Positions 1 through 7,279 of a DNA stretch of 15,642 nt are shown here, in pieces. The translations under genes and the position numbers were made by a program. The stretch's first letter is position 1; each line of letters starts with the position of its first letter. A model generated the notes under the pieces. It worked only from the letters and a program-made list of their open reading frames with translations. It did no database searches and was not told the DNA's origin. This DNA is from CAYRML01 sp964425485 (GTDB lineage Bacteria > Bacillota > Dehalobacteriia > UBA4068), in assembly GCA_964425485.1 (NCBI GenBank), contig CAYRML010000032.1:1-15642 (forward strand), given 5' to 3'.

Positions 1-897
1 ATGCTTTCTGATAAACAAAAGCAAATCTTAAGCGAAGGACAGGATTTGGATTTTTCTGTAGAAACTAGTCCCGGCCAGCGCCAGCGTGTAAATATCTATC
101 GTCAGCGCAGCAAGCTTTGCGCGGCTATCCGTATCCTTAATCAAAATATACCCTCCCTTGAGGATTTGCAGCTGCCGGATGTTATAAGCAGGCTTGCCGA
201 TGAGCCGCGAGGTTTGATCTTGGTCACGGGTCAGACCGGCAGCGGTAAATCTACTACTTTGGCCGCTATTATCGACCGCATAAATATGAGCAGGCGCTGC
301 CATATCATAACCATCGAAGATCCTATCGAATATGTGCATAAAAATAAACTGTCCATGATAAACCAGAGGGAAGTTGGCAGTGATGTTTGTTCTTTTGCCG
401 CCGCTTTGCGCTCTGCTCTGCGTGAAGATCCTGATGTTATTCTCGTGGGTGAAATGCGCGACTATGAAACTATCGCAGCGGCTGTGACCGCTGCCGAGAC
501 GGGGCATTTGGTGCTTTCCACCGTGCATACTTCCGGTGCGGCCCAGACTCTTGACCGCATCATCGATGTTTTTCCGCCTCATAATCAAGGCCAGATCCGC
601 ACACAGCTTTCAGGTGTGCTGAAAGCTGTCATTTCCCAACAACTGCTGCCTTTGGTCAGCGGGAACGGCAGGATAGTTGCCACAGAAATTCTTATAGGCA
701 CCGACGCTGTGCTAAATCTCATAAGAGAAAGCAAAGCCCATCAGCTGAAAACCATGATGCAAGCCGGCGCCGATACCGGCATGCATACTCTGGATGCCAG
801 CCTGGCTCAATTGGTCAGAGAGAAAAAAGTGACTTTGGCAGAGGCTTTAAAAAAAGCCAACTCTGCTGATGAACTGAAACAATATTTACATGCATAA
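1..897 (+). CDS. pilT: PilT-type type IV pilus retraction ATPase (5'-truncated by window edge)
   Basis: Hexameric secretion-family ATPase that powers type IV pilus retraction at the inner face of the membrane. Visible motifs, numbered from the first base of the window: Walker A GQTGSGKST (77-85), Asp box around IITIEDPIEYVH (102-113), Walker B PDVILVGEMRD (144-154), His box GHLVLSTVHTS (168-178), and the conserved AQTLDRIIDVFP segment. The opening residues up to LDFS match the end of the N-terminal PAS-like domain, near residue 50 of typical PilT proteins of about 345 aa. The window therefore starts inside the gene, and the ATG at base 1 is probably an internal Met. The C-terminal domain is complete (stop at 895-897). 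A PilB/GspE ATPase is less likely, because the spacing and the AALRSALREDPDVILVGEMRD block are PilT-like. A bidirectional terminator follows directly. Confidence 0.93.
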   Translation: MLSDKQKQILSEGQDLDFSVETSPGQRQRVNIYRQRSKLCAAIRILNQNIPSLEDLQLPDVISRLADEPRGLILVTGQTGSGKSTTLAAIIDRINMSRRCHIITIEDPIEYVHKNKLSMINQREVGSDVCSFAAALRSALREDPDVILVGEMRDYETIAAAVTAAETGHLVLSTVHTSGAAQTLDRIIDVFPPHNQGQIRTQLSGVLKAVISQQLLPLVSGNGRIVATEILIGTDAVLNLIRESKAHQLKTMMQAGADTGMHTLDASLAQLVREKKVTLAEALKKANSADELKQYLHA

Positions 898-898
898 T

Positions 899-928
899 AA
901 AAAAGTGAGCTATATAGCTCACTTTTTT
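899..928. terminator. Bidirectional terminator between pilT and the SCIFF maturase gene
   Basis: An 18-bp palindrome (905-922, arms GTGAGCT/AGCTCAC) is flanked by A6 on the left and T6 on the right, so it reads as a hairpin plus U-tract on both strands. It ends pilT on the + strand and the SCIFF maturase gene on the - strand. The maturase TGA stop (919-921) lies inside the hairpin arm. Confidence 0.9.
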
Positions 929-2289
929 CCTGCTCTTTTTACAGCTAGATAAATAGCGCATTGCAATCGCATTTTTTCCAGCTCACAGCCCAGCTTATAG
1001 CTTTTATCGATATTGCCGTTACTTTGAAAATTGGCGGCTGAGCAGCCACCGCTGCAATAGAAACGGGCCCAGCAATCCCGGCATTCCTCTCTGCTATAGA
1101 TGCTGATTTTGGAGAATGAAGCCGTTTTTTCTCTGTTGAAATCGCCGTCTAGGATATTGCCCATCTTGAATTCTTTAATCCCGACGAATTGATGGCAGGG
1201 ATAAATATCCCCTTCCGGTGTTATAGCTACATATTCACAGCCGGCGCCGCAGCCGCGCAGGCGTTTGATAACGCAAGGGCCTTGCTCCAGATCCACATTG
1301 AAATGGAAAAAGTTAAGATATTCTCCTTTTTGCTCCAATTCCAGCATTTTATCCGCTAATTTCCAATATTCATTCTGCAAGCAGGGCAAATCCTTTTCCG
1401 ACAGCTCATAACCGCAGCCTTCTGGGGCGCTGACCGGTTCGATAGATATTTGATCGAAGCCATTTTTATAGATATCCAGCACATCATGGCAGAAATCAAG
1501 ATTATATGCCGTATATGTGCCGCGCACATAATAGTCCTTATCCCGGCTGCGCTGTTGCACCAATTTTTGCATTTTGGGCAAGAGGATATCATAACTGCCT
1601 CCGCCATTGATGGCGGGCCTCATTCTGTCATTTATTTCTTGGCGGCCGTCAATCGACAGGACTACATTGGACATTTCTTGATTTATATAATCGATGATCT
1701 CATCATTCAAAAGCAGGCCATTGGTGGTGATAGTAAAACGAAAATTTTTATTATGCAATGCACCTTGTTCTTTGGCATATTCCACAGCGTCCTTGACCGT
1801 CTGCCAGGCCATGAGCGGTTCCCCGCCAAAAAAATCGATCTCGATATTGCGGCGATTAGCTGACTTTTCTATGACAAAATCAATGGCTTTGCGGGCTGTT
1901 TCGCTATCCATAAGCGAACGCTTCATGCCAAAATCGCCGGTTTGAGCAAAGCAATAACGACAACGCAAATTGCAGTCATGCGAAACATGTAGGCAAAGAG
2001 CTTTTACTGGCGTTTCCGGCAAATTGATTTTTTCCAGAGGAAAAGGCTCGTCGATGGAAAAGAGCAAGCCATTTTCATATAAATCATATATCTCGGCATA
2101 TGTTTCTTGGATTATATCTTCCTGAAAAATTTTTTTTAATTCGGTCAGCAGGGTTGATGGGCACACTAATGTCAGCGGTGCTGATAATTTGCCGCAAATT
2201 TCATAAGCTAGTTTATCCATGCTGTGCACTGCGCCGCTGGCTATATCGAGCACTATATATTCTCCTTTGTGCTCAAATCGGTGTATCAT
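919..2289 (-). CDS. SCIFF peptide maturase, radical SAM/SPASM thioether-forming enzyme
   Basis: Radical SAM enzyme of 456 aa that installs Cys thioether cross-links in the SCIFF precursor encoded just upstream (the family of CteB from Clostridium thermocellum). Residues 1-90 look like a PqqD-type RiPP recognition element that would bind the leader peptide. The radical SAM cluster motif is C106-x3-C110-x2-C113, with the SAM-binding GGEP at 155-158. The C-terminal SPASM region supplies many Cys for two auxiliary [4Fe-4S] clusters: C339, C347, C351, C365, C403, C406, C412, C416 and C435. A strong AGGAGAG site sits 6 nt before the ATG. It lies 62 bp downstream of the SCIFF gene, with a U-tailed hairpin between them, so its expression is probably read-through from the SCIFF promoter. 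The assignment is supported by both the motifs and the neighbouring peptide. The product's cellular role is unknown. Confidence 0.95.
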   Translation of the reverse strand: MIHRFEHKGEYIVLDIASGAVHSMDKLAYEICGKLSAPLTLVCPSTLLTELKKIFQEDIIQETYAEIYDLYENGLLFSIDEPFPLEKINLPETPVKALCLHVSHDCNLRCRYCFAQTGDFGMKRSLMDSETARKAIDFVIEKSANRRNIEIDFFGGEPLMAWQTVKDAVEYAKEQGALHNKNFRFTITTNGLLLNDEIIDYINQEMSNVVLSIDGRQEINDRMRPAINGGGSYDILLPKMQKLVQQRSRDKDYYVRGTYTAYNLDFCHDVLDIYKNGFDQISIEPVSAPEGCGYELSEKDLPCLQNEYWKLADKMLELEQKGEYLNFFHFNVDLEQGPCVIKRLRGCGAGCEYVAITPEGDIYPCHQFVGIKEFKMGNILDGDFNREKTASFSKISIYSREECRDCWARFYCSGGCSAANFQSNGNIDKSYKLGCELEKMRLQCAIYLAVKRAGKK

Positions 2290-2320
2290 ATTTTTCTCTC
2301 CTTAATTAATAATTAGAAAA

Positions 2321-2343
2321 AGAGCAGGCATTCAATGCCTGCT
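2321..2343 (-). terminator. Intercistronic hairpin with U-tract between SCIFF and its maturase
   Basis: On the - strand, a perfect 9-bp stem AGCAGGCAT/ATGCCTGCT with a 3-nt loop (2323-2343) is followed at once by CTTTTTC, giving a Rho-independent terminator or attenuator. It lies after the SCIFF stop and before the maturase Shine-Dalgarno site. Its likely job is to keep the substrate peptide transcript in excess over the enzyme transcript. The hairpin is seen directly; the partial-termination role is inferred. Confidence 0.78.
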
Positions 2344-2351
2344 GCTTTGTT

Positions 2352-2504
2352 TTATCTTTTTGTATTTCTGTTTTCGCATTTTTGATTGGCGATGGTGCAG
2401 GAAGTTTTGCAAGCTGATTGGCAGGAAGTTTGGCATTCACCGCATCCGCCATATACAGCGGTCTTTTTTAGGTTACTGTGGTTGATGGTTCTTATATGTT
2501 TCAT
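2352..2504 (-). CDS. SCIFF RiPP precursor peptide (six cysteines in forty-five), 50 aa
   Basis: Small ribosomally made precursor of a thioether-bridged natural product. The 50-aa translation starts MKHIRTINHSNLKKT and carries exactly six Cys (C21, C24, C28, C32, C36, C43), with the diagnostic core CGECQTSCQSACKTSC. The Lys/Asn-rich N-terminus is the conserved leader recognised by the maturase. A strong AAAGGAGA ribosome site lies 6 nt before the ATG, and a good sigma-A-like promoter lies about 35 bp upstream. SCIFF peptides are nearly universal in Clostridia and always sit beside this radical SAM enzyme, as here. In the mature peptide, Cys sulfurs are cross-linked to backbone positions such as a downstream Thr (known for the family). 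The physiological function is not established. Confidence 0.96.
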   Translation of the reverse strand: MKHIRTINHSNLKKTAVYGGCGECQTSCQSACKTSCTIANQKCENRNTKR

Positions 2505-2537
2505 ATTCGGTCTCCTTTAATTAAAATCACATACTAC

Positions 2538-2566
2538 ATAATACATCAAATCACTCAAATAATCAA
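2538..2566 (-). promoter_or_regulatory. Sigma-A-like promoter of the SCIFF operon
   Basis: On the - strand, TTGATT (2566-2561), a 17-bp spacer and TATTAT (2543-2538) form a near-consensus promoter. The predicted start near 2531 leaves a leader of under 30 nt before the SCIFF ATG at 2504. Confidence 0.72.
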
Positions 2567-2602
2567 CAGTGGTTAGGAAAAAATATTCTTTGAGGCTGCG
2601 GT

Positions 2603-2631
2603 TTGTCTTTTGTCTTGCAGCATAGTATAAT
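2603..2631 (+). promoter_or_regulatory. Sigma-A-like promoter of the wingless decarboxylase gene
   Basis: TTGTCT (2603-2608), a 17-bp spacer and consensus TATAAT (2626-2631). The predicted transcript start is near 2638, about 25 nt before the ATG at 2663. This promoter diverges from the SCIFF promoter, with about 36 bp between the two -35 boxes. Its position rules out the upstream in-frame TTG at 2603 as the translation start. Confidence 0.78.
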
Positions 2632-2662
2632 CAATTTGATGCCTAGAAAAGAGGGAGTAAAG

Positions 2663-4039
2663 ATGAGTCAGAAAAAGCCTTTATATGATACCTTGATCAA
2701 AGAGGCGCAAAGGAAGACATTGCGTATGCATATGCCCGGGCATAAAGGTAAAGTCCCAGCTGGTTTTTCTGTTGCGGATGTTTTTGCCATTGATTTTACG
2801 GAGCTGGATGCTACCGGCAACCTTTATGAAGGATTGCCTCCTATCAGCGAGGCTGAACAGCTGATGGCGGAGGCGGTTGGCGCCGCTGATTGTTTATTCC
2901 TCACGGGTGGTTCCACACAAGGGATCATGACGGCTATGTCTTTAGCCTGCCCCATAGGCTCTGCGGTGCTGGTGGACAGAGGCAGCCATCGCTCGGTTTG
3001 GAGCTCCTTGGTTCATCTAGATCTCAAACCATACTTCTTATATGCAAAAAGGCTTATGCCTTGGGATATCGCAGCGCCGATTACCCCAGAGCAGGTGGAA
3101 GAAGCTTTGCAACAAAATCCGCAGATCACTGCAGTCATCATCACCTCTCCCACTTTCTATGGGGTGCTCTCCGACATCAGACAGATTGCTCAAGTGACGC
3201 ATAAACATGGTGTGCCTTTACTGGTCGATGAGGCGCATGGCGCTCATTTGCCTTTTTTATCCAGCCAAAGAGGGGCAATTGCTCAAGGAGCTAATTTAGC
3301 TGTGGCCAGTGCTCATAAAACATTGCCGGCATTGACGGCTGGGGCTTTTTTGTTCGCCGATGGCAGTTATGATATGCGGCAATTACGGCGGCGGGCATCT
3401 ATGTTCGGCACTTCCAGCCCCGCTTATCCGGTGATGGCTTCCATGGATGTGGCCAGAGCTTTTATGACAGGGGAGGGGAAAGACCTGTATAATCAGGTAG
3501 CCCGGCATGTATGTGGGCTGCGCCAATGTATCAATGCAGGTGGTATATTCAAGGCTTTGGCGGAAAATGCAGATTTACATCTAGATCCTACCAGGCTGAC
3601 GGTGGATGTGGCTAGCGGCGGAATAGATGGCTATAAGGTTGCGCGACTGCTGGACCAACGTTTTAATATAGTATGCGAGATGGCCGATCAAAGGAATATT
3701 GTAATGATAATCACCTGCATGGATAGTTGGGCAGACCTGCAATGTATCGAGAAAGCTCTGGCGGTGATTAGGCAATCTGCTGCGGCAGAATCCACATTCA
3801 CGGAGTCGAGGTCATTCCCGCGGCCTGAACCCAGATTGACTCCGCGGCAGGCAGCTTATGCTGAGATTGAGTATTTAACTTTATCGCAGGCGGCAGGCCG
3901 GATCGCGGGGCAGCATTTGGCGCCTTATCCGCCCGGCATACCTGTGGTGGCAGCCGGGGAACTGATCAGCAGTGATGATATCGATTATCTGCGCTATAAA
4001 AAATATGATCTAGAAAAAGAGATAGCGGTTATTATTTAA
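2663..4039 (+). CDS. Orn/Lys/Arg decarboxylase family protein (short, wingless, YaaO-like)
   Basis: PLP enzyme of fold type I, 458 aa, in the short Orn/Lys/Arg decarboxylase group that lacks the N-terminal wing domain. Motifs: PGHKG (25-29), TSPTFYG (161-167), DEAHGAH (189-195) with the PLP-nitrogen Asp, SAHK with the likely Schiff-base lysine K219, and a C-terminal PPGIP segment. The start at 2663 is chosen because GAGGGAG sits 5 nt upstream and the promoter covers the longer frame. It would make a diamine or agmatine from Lys, Orn or Arg; the substrate cannot be read from these motifs. It is clearly diverged from the second decarboxylase at 8125-9579. It is monocistronic, ending at a terminator shared with the convergent polyamine operon. 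In many Bacillota this subfamily is next to tmk, which is not seen here. Confidence 0.88.
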   Translation: MSQKKPLYDTLIKEAQRKTLRMHMPGHKGKVPAGFSVADVFAIDFTELDATGNLYEGLPPISEAEQLMAEAVGAADCLFLTGGSTQGIMTAMSLACPIGSAVLVDRGSHRSVWSSLVHLDLKPYFLYAKRLMPWDIAAPITPEQVEEALQQNPQITAVIITSPTFYGVLSDIRQIAQVTHKHGVPLLVDEAHGAHLPFLSSQRGAIAQGANLAVASAHKTLPALTAGAFLFADGSYDMRQLRRRASMFGTSSPAYPVMASMDVARAFMTGEGKDLYNQVARHVCGLRQCINAGGIFKALAENADLHLDPTRLTVDVASGGIDGYKVARLLDQRFNIVCEMADQRNIVMIITCMDSWADLQCIEKALAVIRQSAAAESTFTESRSFPRPEPRLTPRQAAYAEIEYLTLSQAAGRIAGQHLAPYPPGIPVVAAGELISSDDIDYLRYKKYDLEKEIAVII

Positions 4040-4068
4040 AAAAGACCTGCCGGATGGCAGGTCTTTTT
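4040..4068. terminator. Bidirectional terminator shared by the decarboxylase gene and the polyamine operon
   Basis: An 11-bp stem AAAGACCTGCC/GGCAGGTCTTT with a GGAT loop (4041-4066) is followed by T's on the + strand and by a T-run on the - strand (A-run at 4038-4043). It sits between two convergent stops: TAA at 4037-4039 (+) and TAA at 4067-4069 (-). Confidence 0.9.
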
Positions 4069-5203
4069 ATGATAAGCGGTTTTTGTAATCCTCGTAATTG
4101 AAGCTGCGGATAAGTCTTGCCTGACCTTTTCTGTCCGCTATGGCGATAGAGGGCAGGTTCAGGCCATTGAACATATTGTTTTTGACCATAGAATAGTGGG
4201 CCATATCACAGAAGACCAATCTATCGCCGGCTTGCAGCGGCCGATCGAAGGAATAATCGCCGATGATGTCACCTGCCAGGCAGGTAGGGCCGCCTAGGCG
4301 ATAGGTATAGGCCTTTTGCTGGGGCTGAGCGGCGCCGAGCAATGGCGGCCGATAGGGCATTTCCAGCACATCCGGCATATGGCAAGCAGCGGAAGTGTCC
4401 AGGATAGCGGTTTCTATGCTATTTTTGACAACTTCCAGCACGCTGGCCACCAGAAAACCTGTGTTTAAGACCACGGCTTCTCCCGGTTCCAAATAGATTT
4501 GCAGATCATGTTTTTGTTGCAGGCGTCCAATGCAGCCAACCAAGGCCTCTATATCATAATCTGCTCTTGTGATATGATGTCCACCGCCCAGGTTGAGCCA
4601 GCTCATTTGCCGCAGATAAGGCCCGAAATCCCTCTCCACAGCGGCCACGGTTTGCAGAAGGGCGTCGGCATTTTGCTCGCAAAGTGTATGGAAATGCAGT
4701 CCGCTGAGGCCTTCTAAAAGGTCAGGGCGGAAATTTTCTATGCTGACACCAAGGCGTGAGCCAGGTGCGCAAGGATCATAAATGGCATGATCCTGAGTTG
4801 AGCATTGAGGATTGATGCGCAGGCCGCAAGAGCGTCCGGCGTTTAGAGCCTGTTTTTTGAAGCGGCTCCATTGATTGAAAGAATTGAATATTATATGGTC
4901 GCAAAGGGAGATTATCTCAGGAAATTCGTCTGTGGTATAAGCTGGGCAAAAGATATGATTTTCTTTGCCCATTTTTTCTTTGCCCAATTTGGCCTCGAAA
5001 AGGCCGCTGGCTGTGGCACCACTTAGATATTGGCCGATGAGCGGATAAAGCTCGAACATGGCAAAGGCTTTTTGCGCCAGCAGAATCTTACAGCCACTTT
5101 TGTCCATAACATCGCTCAGAATACGCAGATTTTGCAAGAGCAGCTGCTCATCAACTATATAATAGGGTGTTTGTAGTTGCTCGATATCGAAATTTAGTCG
5201 CAT
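4067..5203 (-). CDS. nspC: Carboxynorspermidine/carboxyspermidine decarboxylase
   Basis: PLP-dependent, alanine-racemase-fold decarboxylase of 378 aa that removes CO2 from carboxynorspermidine or carboxyspermidine to give norspermidine or spermidine. The PLP lysine is probably K45 in LLAQKAFAMF. Other conserved blocks are YDPCAPGSRLG (142-152), HFHTLCEQ (170-177), GGGHHITR (206-213), EPGEA (239-243), CHMPDVLEMPYRP (274-286) and GGPTCLAGD (304-312). These blocks separate NspC from diaminopimelate and ornithine decarboxylases. It is the last gene of the operon, only 3 bp after the synthase stop, and its ribosome site lies in the end of that gene, so translation is probably coupled. A role as carboxyaminopropylagmatine decarboxylase is an alternative that the sequence cannot exclude. 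Confidence 0.95.
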   Translation of the reverse strand: MRLNFDIEQLQTPYYIVDEQLLLQNLRILSDVMDKSGCKILLAQKAFAMFELYPLIGQYLSGATASGLFEAKLGKEKMGKENHIFCPAYTTDEFPEIISLCDHIIFNSFNQWSRFKKQALNAGRSCGLRINPQCSTQDHAIYDPCAPGSRLGVSIENFRPDLLEGLSGLHFHTLCEQNADALLQTVAAVERDFGPYLRQMSWLNLGGGHHITRADYDIEALVGCIGRLQQKHDLQIYLEPGEAVVLNTGFLVASVLEVVKNSIETAILDTSAACHMPDVLEMPYRPPLLGAAQPQQKAYTYRLGGPTCLAGDIIGDYSFDRPLQAGDRLVFCDMAHYSMVKNNMFNGLNLPSIAIADRKGQARLIRSFNYEDYKNRLS

Positions 5204-5206
5204 GAT

Positions 5207-6406
5207 TTAATCCACCAGCTCCGGATCGAAGCTTTCCTGCCAAGGCAGGCCCCATTTGTTCAGAGCCTCCATGAAAGGATCCGGATCGAATTCCTCGATA
5301 GTATAGACGCCGGGCCTTTTCCACGTGCCATCCATCAGCATCATGGTGCCTATCATGGCCGGTACGCCTGTGGTGTAAGAAATGGCCTGGGAGCCCAGCT
5401 CTTTGTAGCATTCTTGATGGTCGCAAACATTATAGAGATAGTATTTTTTTGGTTTGCCATCTTTGATGCCTTGGAAAATGCAGCCGATATTGGTTTTGCC
5501 TTTGGTTCTGGGCCCTAATGTTGCCGGATCAGGCAGAACAGCTTTAAGAAATTGCAAAGGTACGATTTTTTGGCCTTCATAGTCGATCGGTTCGATGGAA
5601 GTCATGCCAACGTTTTCCAGGCATTTCAGATGGGTGAGATAGCTTTGTCCAAAAGTCATGAAAAAGCGTATTCTCTTGATGCCTTTGATGTGCAGGGCCA
5701 AGGATTCCAATTCTTCATGATGCATCAGATACATATCTTTGGGGCCGATTTGGGGGAAATTATAGACCCTTTTTATTTCCATTGGTTCGGTTTCTACCCA
5801 CTGGCCATTTTCCCAATAGCTGCCTTTAGCCGTGACCTCGCGAATGTTGATTTCTGGATTGAAATTGGTGGCGAAAGGATAGCCATGATCACCGGCATTG
5901 GCATCAAGTATGTCTATATAATGTATTTCATCAAAATGATGTTTTTGAGCATAGGCGGCGAATACGCTGGTCACGCCGGGATCGAAACCGCTGCCTAATA
6001 GTGCGGTGATTCCGGCCTTTTCAAAGCGTTCGCGATAGGCCCATTGCCATTTATATTCAAATTTAGCCGTGTCCGGCGGTTCATAATTGGCTGTGTCGAC
6101 ATAATGGGTCTTAGTAGCAAGGCAAGCGTCCATTATGGTAAGATCCTGATAAGGCAAGGCCAGGTTCAGCACTACATCAGGCTTGAATTCGTTGATGATT
6201 GCCACCAATTCATCAACGTTATCGGCGTCTACCTGGCGGGTTTGGATTTTAGTTTTGCTGTTTTTCAACTTTTCCTTCAGAATATCGCATTTGCTTTTAG
6301 TGCGGCTGGCGATGCAGATTTCCTCAAAAATATCGCTGTTTTGGCAGCATTTTTGGATGGCTACACTAGCTACACCCCCGCAGCCGATGATCAGAACTTT
6401 TCCCAT
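5207..6406 (-). CDS. Carboxy(nor)spermidine synthase, saccharopine dehydrogenase family
   Basis: NADPH-dependent enzyme of 399 aa that reductively condenses aspartate beta-semialdehyde with a diamine (putrescine or 1,3-diaminopropane) to give carboxyspermidine or carboxynorspermidine, the substrate of the next gene. The N-terminal Rossmann nucleotide site is seen as VLIIGCGGVASVA (4-16). The DVVLNLALPY and GSGFDPGVTS blocks and the DANAGDHGYPFATNFNP segment are typical of this saccharopine dehydrogenase branch. A very strong AAGGAGG site precedes the ATG (6404-6406). The pairing with nspC, which is the usual neighbour, supports this over lysine-pathway saccharopine dehydrogenase. The acceptor amine could be agmatine instead of putrescine, as in the carboxyaminopropylagmatine route; motifs do not decide. 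Confidence 0.93.
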   Translation of the reverse strand: MGKVLIIGCGGVASVAIQKCCQNSDIFEEICIASRTKSKCDILKEKLKNSKTKIQTRQVDADNVDELVAIINEFKPDVVLNLALPYQDLTIMDACLATKTHYVDTANYEPPDTAKFEYKWQWAYRERFEKAGITALLGSGFDPGVTSVFAAYAQKHHFDEIHYIDILDANAGDHGYPFATNFNPEINIREVTAKGSYWENGQWVETEPMEIKRVYNFPQIGPKDMYLMHHEELESLALHIKGIKRIRFFMTFGQSYLTHLKCLENVGMTSIEPIDYEGQKIVPLQFLKAVLPDPATLGPRTKGKTNIGCIFQGIKDGKPKKYYLYNVCDHQECYKELGSQAISYTTGVPAMIGTMMLMDGTWKRPGVYTIEEFDPDPFMEALNKWGLPWQESFDPELVD

Positions 6407-6433
6407 AATAAATCCTCCTTACTCTTATATAAA

Positions 6434-7279
6434 TCAGAGAGATAGCAGTAATTCTCGTAAAATTTTGCAGGCTGTGGCCGTGGAAACGCCGCTTTGATCA
6501 TAAACAGGGCATAATTCCATCAAATCACAGCCGACGATATGTAATTGGCTGATCTTTTGTATGGCGTCCAGTAATTCCAGAAAGCTGACCCCACCAGCCT
6601 CAGGGGTGCCGGTGCCAGGAAAGATAGATGGATCCAACACATCAAGATCCAAAGTCAGATAAACGGGCCAGCCTTTAAGATATTGAACGGCTTGCTCCAG
6701 CCCTGCAAAGTTGAATTTTTGCAGATGGGTGTGTTCTTTGGCCCAGGTGAATTCTGCTTTTTCACCGGAGCGGATAGCGAACTGCCAAATTTTATTGTCG
6801 CCAACCAATTCCCAAATGCGGCGCATAACTGTGGCATGAGAGAGCTTCGCACCCAAATAATCCTCACGCAGGTCAGTATGGGCATCGAGATGTATGATAT
6901 TAAGGTCGGGATACTTGGCAAACATGGCGCGTACTATAGCCAAAGTCAAAAGATGCTCACCACCGATCATCAGCGGTAATTTGTCATCTTGTAGGATGTC
7001 TGATGTGAAATCTTCTATCTGTTGCAGCGCCTTTTCCGTATCACCAAAGCAGAGCTCCAGATCACCGCCATCAAAGACGGATGTCTCTTCCAGGTCTTTA
7101 TCCTGATAAGGGCTGTAGGTCTCCAGACCGAATGATTCTGCGCGCATGGTTTTAGCGGCAAAACGAGTGCCCGGACGATAGGAGGTGGTAGAATCAAAAG
7201 GTGCGCCGAAGATCACGATGCGGGCGCGAGCATAATCTTTATCACAGCCGAGAAATGTTTCTGTGTTTTTACTCAACAT
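6434..7279 (-). CDS. speB: Agmatinase-family ureohydrolase
   Basis: Binuclear manganese ureohydrolase of 281 aa that releases urea from agmatine to give putrescine, or possibly from an aminopropylated agmatine to give spermidine. All metal ligands are present: H109 in GGEH, the D132-x-H134-x-D136 motif (DAHTD), and D211-x-D213 in the DLDVLDPS block, followed by PGTGTPEAGG (221-230). The ATG (7277-7279) overlaps the end of speE by 11 bp. Its GGAGGAG site lies inside speE about 10 nt upstream, so translation is coupled. It sits between the aminopropyltransferase and the carboxy-route synthase. Arginase and formimidoglutamase are less likely given the operon. Confidence 0.93.
   Translation of the reverse strand: MLSKNTETFLGCDKDYARARIVIFGAPFDSTTSYRPGTRFAAKTMRAESFGLETYSPYQDKDLEETSVFDGGDLELCFGDTEKALQQIEDFTSDILQDDKLPLMIGGEHLLTLAIVRAMFAKYPDLNIIHLDAHTDLREDYLGAKLSHATVMRRIWELVGDNKIWQFAIRSGEKAEFTWAKEHTHLQKFNFAGLEQAVQYLKGWPVYLTLDLDVLDPSIFPGTGTPEAGGVSFLELLDAIQKISQLHIVGCDLMELCPVYDQSGVSTATACKILRELLLSL

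Noticed and set aside
28..588. Open - strand frame of about 186 codons
   Set aside because: It is fully antisense to conserved pilT motifs (Walker A and B) and is explained by codon bias of that gene.
2603..2662. N-terminal extension of the wingless decarboxylase from a TTG at 2603
   Set aside because: The TTG is the first base triplet of the -35 box, and the ATG at 2663 has a proper GAGGGAG site.
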